A DNA stretch of 64,000 bases, from NCBI GenBank assembly GCA_026826555.1, contig JAKSZT010053883.1:28077763-28141762 (forward strand). The letters run 5' to 3'. The DNA comes from Tolypeutes matacus. Taxonomy: Eukaryota > Chordata > Mammalia > Cingulata > Chlamyphoridae. How positions within the stretch are numbered: position 1 is the stretch's first letter; every line of letters starts with the position of its first letter. A model generated the notes under the pieces. It searched no databases and was not told the origin of the DNA. It was given only the letters and a program-made list of their open reading frames with translations. This document shows positions 56,287-64,000 of the stretch, in pieces. Made by a program: the position numbers and the translations under genes.

Positions 56287-56476
56287 GGGAAGCCGCTGTG
56301 GCTCAATCAGTGGGGCTCCCGTTTGCCATGTGGGAGGCCCCGGGAGGCCCCGCGTTCGGTTCCCGGGGCCTCCTGGTGGGGGCAGGCCCGCCCGCACGGC
56401 CTGGTTGGCTGGCCCAGCGAGCGCAGGCAGCAGGGGGGGGATAAATGAATAAATAAATAAAGTCTTTGGAAAAAAA
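56287..56476 (+). mobile_element. Young tRNA-derived SINE (DAS-like), copy 4
   Basis: Same family as 10875, 11590 and 14035, flanked by perfect 14-bp repeats AAAAGTCTACATTG (56273-56286 and 56477-56490). 'gaggccccgg' is tandemly doubled just before the B-box (56334-56355), and the body is more GC-rich with several CpG sites kept. The head reads 'gggaagccgctg'. Confidence 0.93.
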
Positions 56477-56497
56477 AAAAGTCTACATTGTTCATTA

Positions 56498-56800
56498 AAA
56501 AGTACTGGCAGAGCACCTACTATGAGTCAGAAATAAAAGTCAAGCACAAGCTCTGTCTTCTAGTAGTTACCAATGATGGATAGAGTAGCACACAGACAAG
56601 TAAACAGATGTTTGCAAAAAAGTGGGATAAGAACTATATCGTGAAAGCCACAGGTGCTCTGCACAGAGAAGCACCTGAGCCAGCTTGGAGAAATCAGGGA
56701 AGGCTTCCTGGAGTAGTTGAGAGGAACTATGATGTGACAGATGAATAGGATGTATTTGACTTAGGCAGGCAGGGCAGATGGGGAAAGGCCATTCCAAATC
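56498..56800 (-). mobile_element. L2 3' end, reverse orientation
   Basis: 'gagcacctactatgagtcag', 'ctctgtcttctagtagttacc', 'cacacagacaagtaaacag' and 'gggaaggcttcctggagtag' are ordered reversed-L2 blocks. Confidence 0.8.
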
Positions 56801-57000
56801 TGGTCCTTCTCAACCTTAGTTCAGACCTTTGTCATCTCACACTTGCATTATCACAACAGCTGTCTGTTCTCCCTGATTCTAATCATGCTCCACCCTGCTA
56901 CCAGAGTCACCTCTCTAAAACACAAATATTTCCAAGTCACACATTAATTTCCTTTAGGATGTCCCCATTGCCTACAGATGTCTCCAAATTTCACAATGAA
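56801..57000. mobile_element. Old interspersed repeat, family not named
   Basis: 'ctaccagagtcacctctctaaaacacaaat' and 'ggatgtccccattgcctacag' match a common old mammalian repeat that I cannot name. Confidence 0.4.
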
Positions 57001-57249
57001 TACCCCATCAGTAAAAATTTTTAGGAATGCAACTTCACCATGAATATAATTTTTATTTATAAATTACAACCTCTAATGTGCTAATGTTTTATGGACATTT
57101 TGCACAGTAAGTAGGAAATTTTAAAGAATAATATATAAAGTTGAAATAGTAAAATATTTTCATGTACCAAAAATGTTGTACCATTAATTAAAATGAAAGC
57201 AATGTAATGGTAAATGTTTCATTATTTTTAAAATCTTAGTTTAGCACTT

Positions 57250-58180
57250 TTTTATATAATCATTTGAAGGTCATGATGAAAATAAGGTTTATTTTGTACA
57301 TGGTTTTAGTGAATTTATAGGCTGAGAAAGAGGTATCCCAAAGACATGGAGATCTAAGTGGAAGAAGTACATTATTGGCTGCACTTTCTAAATATTAAAC
57401 TCATTTTTCAGTCCCATCTACTGATTATGGAGAGGATTATGTCGGTATTTGGCTAGTAAATGTACATATTCCACATATGTCAATCAGTTGTTTTTGCAAA
57501 CTGGCACTTTTATACTTTGAACAAATGCATTCAAAATCTTTTAGAATTCTTTATTTGGAAGGTTTTTTAACACTTTAGAAAATTCAGTTTCCAAGTTTTC
57601 ATAGTAGGCAGATGTGACAGGTTTTATAAGCGACACAGCGACAATATTTTAGACAATAAAATCACGTAATGGTGGAAACACTTCCAAACATCCATTTTAA
57701 AATGCTTTCTTCAGCGTCAACTTCTTTCCAAAAAACAGTTCCTTTCTTCCTCGTTGTTAAAAATGTCACCTTTACCTTGAAAGGGCAGAATACGGATGTT
57801 TACTTTTTTGAAAATATCTAATAGCAACAGATACTTGTCATCACTAGAAAGGTCAGTGAATTTGGAAAACTTGTCTTTGTGTAAAAGAAAATTAGATTGC
57901 TCATTGTTAAGTTCAATGAGATAGCCAAACACCCTCTGTGTGGCACATGATCAGTCTGCTTCTCATTACAAAGTATTGACAGATTCTACCACTTAAAATA
58001 TTATAATCTGCCAGCTCACGTAAACTACAAAACAGCTCATCAAGCTGAAAGTGAATGAGGAAGGTTGCCTTTGCAGCCTTCTGCTTGGAGGACCTCATGT
58101 ACCCTAGGGGACACAGATCTTTCTGATGAATGGATGAGTGAGGTACCAGTGTCACTCCATTTATTAAATGCTAATAGAGC
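57250..58180 (-). pseudogene. Decayed hAT-transposase-family (ZBED/FAM200/GTF2IRD2-like) sequence
   Basis: On the minus strand several blocks of this family appear in order despite stops and frameshifts. First comes an L-A-D-Y-N-I-L-S-G-R-I-C region, then M-C-H-T-E-G-V-W-L-S (57920-57949). Next are L-L-L-D-I-F-K-K-V-N-I-R-I-L-P-F-Q-G-K-G-D-I-F (about 57765-57835) and Q-K-Q-L-I-D-I-C (about 57476-57502). In intact relatives these are the HTEVRWLSRG motif, the L-N-L-x-L-Q-G-K motif and the LQxELIDLQ motif of the RNase-H-like and C-terminal transposase regions. It could be a dead autonomous hAT element or a retrocopy of a domesticated gene; no A-tail or terminal repeats are visible. The two longest pieces are 71 and 80 codons. 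Confidence 0.6.
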
Positions 58181-58364
58181 TCTTTTTTTTTTTTTTCATT
58201 TTTAAAATGAGAACTAAAAACAAATAAAGGTGCTTTTATTTTCCTCCTGCACCTCCTTGAACATCTGGTGCTTTGGAGATCACTGGCCTACAGGGATCAA
58301 GTCCTAACTAGTAGCTGACCTTCCTCACTGCCCCTTTCCTCTCTCCCACTCAGTGTTCCACCAG

Positions 58365-58615
58365 TAGTAATGATAACTAACATTTACTGAACACTTACTA
58401 TGTACCAAGCAATGATCCATATGCTTTACATGAATGAGTTCAATCTCCACAACAATTCTATGGGGTAACTGCAATTATTATCCCTTTTCATTCTTGAAGG
58501 AACTGAGGTGCAAAGGAGTTGAGAAACTAACACAAGTCACAAAGTTAGTAAGGGGTTGAGTCAGGGTTCAAATCCAGCAATTTGGCTTCAGAGCCTACAC
58601 TCTTAAGTATGGTGC
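58365..58615 (-). mobile_element. MIR SINE, reverse orientation
   Basis: Nearly full length: 'aacatttactgaacacttactatgtacc', 'caacaattctatggggtaactgc' and 'gtcagggttcaaatccagcaatttggcttcagagcctacactc'. Confidence 0.9.
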
Positions 58616-58684
58616 AATGGAAGCTCCTCTTGTGTAGAGCTACACAAAAAAAAAGTTCTGCACATATGTGATGCTCTTTAATTC

Positions 58685-58790
58685 TTCCAGGACTTTGCAC
58701 ATACTATTCCTTCTGCCTAGACCAGTCCTTCAAGATTCAATGCAGATGGCAGAAACTCCCTCAGCCTTCTCTGATCCCGCAAAGAACCTT
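58685..58790 (+). mobile_element. L2 internal fragment
   Basis: 'ggactttgcacatactattccttctgcctagacc' and 'actccctcagccttctctgatccc' are common L2 3' blocks. Confidence 0.65.
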
Positions 58791-59149
58791 AATGCTGCTT
58801 TCTCTCTTGGTGGATGTCACTTTGTGGTGCCGTCTTACTCACAATGATAATCCTTTCCCTGGGAACTGCTCTGATACATAGGGTCATGTCTGTACTACCT
58901 GCCCTTGCCTCCTGGCTATATGAGCCAAGATGGGCCAATGAGATTCCCTCTCCTGGGATTTGGAATTTCAACTGAGAGACACAGTCTGGGTAGAGAGGGG
59001 TGGGAGTGGGGAGGTTGTTTCAAGAGTTAATAAACTGCAGCTCTCTAGAAGGGAGGTGTTGAACTTCTCTTGCTGAGTTCTCCAAAGCCATTCTGTCCAG
59101 TCTCAAAGCTTGGTGATAAAGATTTTCCTTGATTTCCAAAAATAATCCA
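58791..59149. other. Unique sequence, no gene seen
   Basis: No repeat or exon recognised. The 60-codon minus frame has no support. Confidence 0.45.
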
Positions 59150-59545
59150 ATGTCTCGGTATCTTTTTATTAAAGAAGTTGTAGGTTTATAGAACAATCAT
59201 ACATAAAATACAAATTTCCCATATACCACCTTATTATCAACACCTTGGATTAGTGTGGTACATTTATTACAATTCATGAAAGAACATTTTTATAATTGTG
59301 CTATTAACTATAGTCCATCATTTACAATAGGGGTCACTGTTTGTGCTATACACTTCTACTATGTTGTTCTTTATTTTTATTTTTTAGTCTAGTAACATAT
59401 ATACACCCTAAAATTTCCCCTTTTAACCACATTCAAATATAAAATTTCATACTGTTAAATACATTCACAGTGTTGTGCTATCATCACCACCATCCATTAT
59501 GAAAACTTTATCATCAACCCAAGTAGAAACTGTACAATTCAACAT
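59150..59545 (-). mobile_element. Antisense L1 3' end
   Basis: It starts with a T-rich end (tttttattaaagaagttgtagg, containing the reverse of AATAAA). It continues with 'gaacaatcatacataaaatac', 'attagtgtggtacatttattacaattcatg', 'ctattaactatagtccatcatttac' and 'gtgttgtgctatcatcaccaccatcc'. It is the reverse of the L1 end at 34541-34697. Confidence 0.8.
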
Positions 59546-60519
59546 TAACTCCAGCCCGATTAGTGTCTTGGGTTGAATCTACCCAGATTCTCGTTTGCTT
59601 AAATGAAGTAAACAAATGTAACCAATGCAGTGAGCTCCAGCAGCATTTCCCCCACCCCACTCCACACCCCGGCCCCGGCAGTGCGTTCATCACCTTGCAC
59701 TGCAGTCCTTTGTTGTCTGCAGGGCTGACTCCCCAGCAGGCTGCGCGTACTTTGAGTGCACAGGCTGCTGCTGCCGCATCTCTGGACTTCCGGTGTCCAG
59801 CCTGCATGTGACCCAGGGCAGGAGTCGGCAAAGGCTTGCTGAGTGAATACACGGATGGGAGCGTTTCCCCAGGATGAGGCAGGCACATTTGGCTTCCTGC
59901 CTCGGATGTGATCCATTCTCAGAACGCTCAGTGCTCAGAGTCAGAGCCTTGAAAAGACTGTCTCTGAAAATAAAATCCAGGTTGGAACCATTCAAAGCAT
60001 TTTTAAAAAACTGACCTTTACTTGTTGAAAGCATAATCCATTAATAATGTACCTTGTACCAGAGAGATAATGGGAACCTCCCATAGGGGGATTAAAGAAT
60101 GGCAGGAATTTAGGATGGATACTCCTTCTCCAAAATTGCTTTATCCCCTGGAGGTACGAATGGCAGGGAACAGACCAGCCCTCTCCAGGCTGGGAGGAGG
60201 AGCTCTAGGCAGAGGGAAGGACTTAAGTCAGGGAGGTGGCCTGGTCCACCTTCCCTCTGACAGCCCTGCAGGAGCCTCCAGCCTCTCCTGCTTCCCTCTG
60301 ACCAGGAGTCGAGAATTTTCTGGTCTGTTACCTTGGTCAGTGCTGACAGTCCCCTGGAAGGTTATTGATGAAAGCCGGGGTTGCAGGTGGCAGTGTAGCC
60401 AGCTCTAGAGTTTGGGGTTTGTCTACAAGGGATATGGCTGGTACACAAGCCTCAGACACTGCTAAGTCCCCAACTCTCTCCAATGACTGACAGAGGCTGC
60501 AGCTTTCCTGATTCATGGA
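59546..60519. other. Unique, moderately CpG-containing stretch
   Basis: 59640-59900 is GC-rich with scattered CpGs but not dense enough to call an island. The 105-124 codon minus frames shadow each other and a plus frame. No domain is seen. A weak L2-like tail lies at 59815-59850. Confidence 0.4.
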
Positions 60520-60700
60520 GTCACTGAGTCCCCAGGCTGGAAAGAACTTAAAGGTCATCTTATGGTTGGGCACCTTCGGTGGCAGGAGATTTACCACGTC
60601 CTGAGGCAGGCCACTCCGTCTTGGAGCCCTGACAGTTCCTAGAAGACTCTTCCTGATACTGAGGCCAGTTCAAGCTTTTCTTTTCACTGGGGCTCCCATG
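60520..60700. mobile_element. L3/CR1-like LINE fragment
   Basis: 'ctggaaagaacttaaaggtcatctta', 'cctgaggcaggccactccgtcttggagccctgacagttcctagaagactcttcctgatactgagg' resemble an old CR1/L3 end. Family call tentative. Confidence 0.45.
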
Positions 60701-61087
60701 CTCGCCAGCGTGCCCCAGGTGCAGGCAATAAGAGGGAGCACTGTCTGGAGAGAATGTGAAAACAATAATAAAAATGGTCTCAAAGTCCGTCTGCTTTTAT
60801 CAACACCATGCACCGGCAAGTCTAAATAATGTTAGTGAGAAAACACTCCTCCTTGACAAGATCCCGCATTGGTCAAGTTCTCAACAACTGTTAAGGGTAC
60901 TGTTGAGTTTTATTAAAAATAGCAAGTATGTAAGCTCCAATTTAGCACATCTTTATTACTTATTCTTTAATCAATATTGTGCTCTATTTGGAAGCTAATT
61001 GGAGAAACCCCAGTTAAATAACTGGCCCCAGTACACACACAGTCAGCTACACGTGTTCAAGAGTAAATTCTGAACAGTTTGTAATCA
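60701..61087. other. Unique sequence, no gene seen
   Basis: No repeat or exon recognised. The 80-codon frame has no domain. Confidence 0.45.
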
Positions 61088-61094
61088 TTCCAGA

Positions 61095-61125
<31 letters not shown>

Positions 61126-61155
61126 TTTTATTTTATTTTTTTTCCAGATTGCTTT
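61088..61155 (-). mobile_element. Poly(A)-only retroinsertion with target-site duplication
   Basis: The target TTCCAGATTGCTT occurs at 61088-61100 and again at 61142-61154. Between the copies lie only about 40 bases of T-rich sequence: a T run and then ATTTTATTTTATTTTT. On the minus strand this is an A-tail with no body, as expected when LINE reverse transcription stops inside the tail. Confidence 0.8.
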
Positions 61156-61944
61156 GAGCACAGTTCATCTCTCCAGCCCCTGAGGTACTACATATACCTG
61201 TGTTTAAACAGCAAATTCCAAATAAGCACAGCGATGGCAAAGACAAAAAACAAAGTGTGAGCTACTTCAATTCTGACATTCTGTGTGACCACTAGCAGTT
61301 TTTATTTGCATTTCAAATTTAAAATGATGAAACAAAGTGAGAACTGCAAGGTACAATATTTTTTGTTTGGTAAGTGCAACATTTAGTTCATCCATATTGA
61401 ATTTGAATAATATGCTTAAAATTGAAATCCATCCTTCTTTTTAAATTATTTTTAAACTAAAGCATTAATCAGGAAAATAAAACTGATATTATTTATTGTT
61501 GCAGTGTATAGATAGAAGTCTTTTTCCCTTTTTCTCAAAAGCTACACCAGTGTAATAAAAAATACTAATCCATTTCTGTTTTCCTTTTTTATTTTGTAAT
61601 ATTTGTGGGTTTTTTTTTACTGGCATGCTTATATATATGAAGTTTAATAAAATAAAATTTTCACTGCTTTTCTTTTGTTATTAGTATTACTTATTTCATT
61701 TTATGCTTATTACTGAAAAGAATTTTATTGTATAGAGGAGAATGTGGTTTAAGAAAAAAAAAAACGATCCTTTCCAGATGTCAAATACAATAGGCATGCT
61801 ACTGACTCTGATCCCTTTCACTAAGTTCGGTTCCAGTATTTGAAAATCCCCTTCATGTTCTTCCTGGATTTTTCTAGGTTGAGCATCCCAGGCCTCCCCA
61901 GCATTCCTAATAAAAATGGTTTTGAGTCTTTTTGCCATCCTCAC
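61156..61944. other. AT-rich unique sequence
   Basis: Long A/T runs at 61400-61750. No repeat family or exon recognised. Confidence 0.45.
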
Positions 61945-62185
61945 TACAATGACTATCATTTATCAAACATGTACTGGGTCCAGATAATGTCCATGATCTC
62001 ATGTGATCCTCACTACTACCTTGTGAAGGAGATATTGTTCTTCCGATTTTATGGCTGAGGAAACTGAAGCTCAGAGGGGCGAAGAAACTTGCCCAAGACC
62101 ACACAGCTGATGCACAGCAGAAGTGAGACAGGACTTGACAACAAAGCCCATGTTCTTAGCACTGAGCAATCCTGCCCCCACGCCT
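61945..62185 (-). mobile_element. MIR SINE, reverse orientation
   Basis: 'catttatcaaacatgtactgggtcc', 'gaggaaactgaagctcagaggggcgaagaaacttgcccaagaccacacagctgatgcacag' and 'gcccatgttcttagcactgagc' give a well-kept reversed MIR. Confidence 0.9.
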
Positions 62186-63921
62186 CCCCCCACCACAGGG
62201 TGCGGTCCAGCTTGTCTACATTTCTCTTCCTTTGGTGGTCTCCAAACTGCATAGCACACATCCGCCACACGTAGAATATGAAGGTTCAACTTGGAGAGAG
62301 ACACCTCTTTCATTCCAGAAGATGTACTTCTACTAACACAGCCTCTGAAAATCATGACTTCATGGGCAGCCACAGTAGACAAAAATGGGTCCCAGGAGGA
62401 TGCTGACTTGAGTCATGGGGGTCCAACATATGATATCTAGGATCTATCAGGTGTGAAAGTGGGGGAAGGTGGAAAGGATAAACCCTGAGATGGAAGAAGT
62501 GTTCCTCTGTGCTATCTCAGTAAGAGGACAAAAATTCCCAAGCCCCAGAGAAAGTCATTCACAGTTCCCAAATGTGGACAAATTCAGTGCCTCAAGAGTT
62601 CGGATTCAGGGAGCAGAAACTGGGGGAAAAGCAGAGGTAACTAGCAACCAAAAGCAGGGCCTGGGAAAAGGCTGGGCAGCCTTGGGAGAAGAGACAGACC
62701 CCTTCTGCACCAGCAATGGTTGGTGGATTTCCACCATGGAATCAGAGGACTAGGCTGAAGGATTCCAGATACCCAGCCAGCCTTCCTCTACCCTGTCCCT
62801 TTGGGAGGCTCAGTGAGGTGCTCCCAGATGCCACCGATAGCACTTCAAGTCCTATCCCTCCCTTAGAACCTCACCCTTATACAAAAGCAGCTGCTTGCTA
62901 GAGGGGCAGAGAGCTTTGGACAGCCTGTTAGGTGGATTCTGCTCCCATTATCCCTGGTGGGCAGAACCTGGGGCAGGTGAATCCATTCTAAGCAGCTGAA
63001 CAGACTCATGTCTGCACCATTTTATTCTCTCATTCTGGCCTTGGGTTGATCTCCAATCCTACCATCCTACCTTTGTCTTTGACTCTGAGCTACCCTATCT
63101 TAATCATGATCATTTCACCTCAGAACCATTGAATTCTTATTGAAGGTCAAAACATTTCATTCAGCCCAGTGACTGATCCAGGTTTTTGAGACATTTAGGG
63201 TCCCATATGAGTGGTTCATCAGTCAATGGAATAATGAGGATCAGTGGGCAGATGCTGTTCTTCAGGGTAGAACCTCATTCCACATCCAAGAGCCAGGAAC
63301 TGTGACCATCCCTCAGGGAAAGAGGCTAGCAGAGCCAGATAGGGGCTAGAGTCCCTGACAACCAGTCTGAGAATCAGGGATATAGGGACTCCAACCCTCA
63401 AAGAGGGTTAGAGTGCTGGACAAGTCACCAGACAGAAGCACATCCTGCAATCTGCTCTGGTAAGGGGGGCATGAGAGGGGCAGTTCATGGGTAGGCAGTA
63501 ACTCAGTGATGTGTGGACAACCAGGCCAGGCTCCCCACCCCCAGATCGATTGGGCCCCAGGCCTATGGCCATGAGACTAGACTAGACTCGTGTTAGGGGA
63601 GATTGGGCTTCTAATACACACAAGGCAGGGTCTGGGTGGGCTGCGCCTGCGGGTGAGAGACTCGGAGAATTCTGGCTGAACAAGGAGAGGAAGGGGTTGA
63701 GACGAATGTGAACACTCCTGAACACCACCAGTTCAGGAAATCGGCATCTCCTCTATGGAGTCTGGCATAATGGATCAGCCAAGCTTGGGCTTTCCAAGCC
63801 GGACATTGCATCTCGCTGCCAATATCCCTGCCATTTCCTTCAGATTTAATGTGGTGAAATGAGAGCATGATGATAAACACTGATTAACTCTAGGCACAGC
63901 AGGAGAAAGAAGTTTCCCTTT
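62186..63921. other. Unique sequence, no gene seen
   Basis: No named repeat in 1.7 kb, the longest repeat-free stretch at this end. Frames are under 105 codons without domains. It precedes the acceptor-like signal and could be intron. Confidence 0.45.
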
Positions 63922-63982
63922 CCTATCTCACTCTTCCTTCCCTTCCTCCCTTGCGTTCTCTTCTCTCCCTCTCTCTCTGCAG
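63922..63982 (+). promoter_or_regulatory. Strong splice-acceptor-like signal at the window edge
   Basis: About 55 bases that are almost all pyrimidine run directly into 'ctctctctgcag' at 63982, with no AG inside the tract. An exon would start at 63983 (AAGCACTGCTCTTTGTCC); all three frames are open for the 18 bases visible. The gene cannot be identified from so little. Confidence 0.45.
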
Positions 63983-64000
63983 AAGCACTGCTCTTTGTCC

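Noticed and set aside
57717..58155. Two short minus-strand frames as functional small genes
   Set aside because: They are fragments of one decayed hAT-family sequence, separated by frameshift and stop.
59640..59900. CpG island / promoter
   Set aside because: CpG sites are scattered and too sparse. No gene starts nearby.

Overview
The window looks like non-coding nuclear DNA from a placental mammal, most likely a xenarthran (armadillo, sloth or anteater). It is dense in decayed MIR, L2, MER5 and L1 copies, as in any mammal. It also carries tRNA-derived SINEs of the DAS type and an L1 3' UTR that I associate with Xenarthra. Four SINE copies (10875, 11590, 14035, 56287) keep intact flanking target-site duplications and pure A-tails, so they are fairly young. 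The order-level assignment rests on recognising repeats, not on a search.

I find no intact protein-coding gene. The long frames are either repeat-derived or have no recognisable domain. Two places could be exons: a stretch at 8229-8597 behind a good acceptor, with one in-frame TGA, and a strong acceptor at 63922-63982 that would open an exon at the right edge. The only gene-like coding relic outside L1 is a decayed hAT-transposase-family sequence on the minus strand at about 57250-58180.

Layout. 1-8 kb: an L1 tail, MIR and L2, a near-perfect 51-bp inverted repeat (1360-1497) and an MLT1-type LTR. 8-16 kb: the exon candidate, L2, three young SINEs, an old LTR-like element, an L1 3' end and a dimeric SINE. 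16-23 kb: mostly unique, with a local 120-bp direct duplication and an MLT1-like LTR. 23.7-25.2 kb: a HAL1/L1-like element. 25.5-38.7 kb: mostly unique with scattered MIR, L2, MER5 and LTR relics. 38.7-44.5 kb: an LTR, a long L1 3' UTR, hAT MITEs, an MIR inside an L2, and a short L1 inside an L2. 45-48 kb: a pyrimidine tract, the longest open frame (204 codons, not credible) and MIRs. 48.3-55 kb: a nested stack in which an old L1 is cut by a dimeric SINE, an ERVL/MaLR-like solo LTR and an antisense L1 that seems to carry a 1-kb 3' transduction, all between two same-orientation LTR-like copies. 55-64 kb: a MaLR-like LTR, the fourth young SINE, L2, the hAT relic, an antisense L1 end, a poly(A)-only insertion, MIR and a unique right end.

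Nothing here forms a pathway or operon, and I see no undescribed molecular system. The observations most worth checking are the 51-bp hairpin, the two L1 insertions that run past their own 3' ends, the poly(A)-only insertion, the hAT relic and the two exon candidates.
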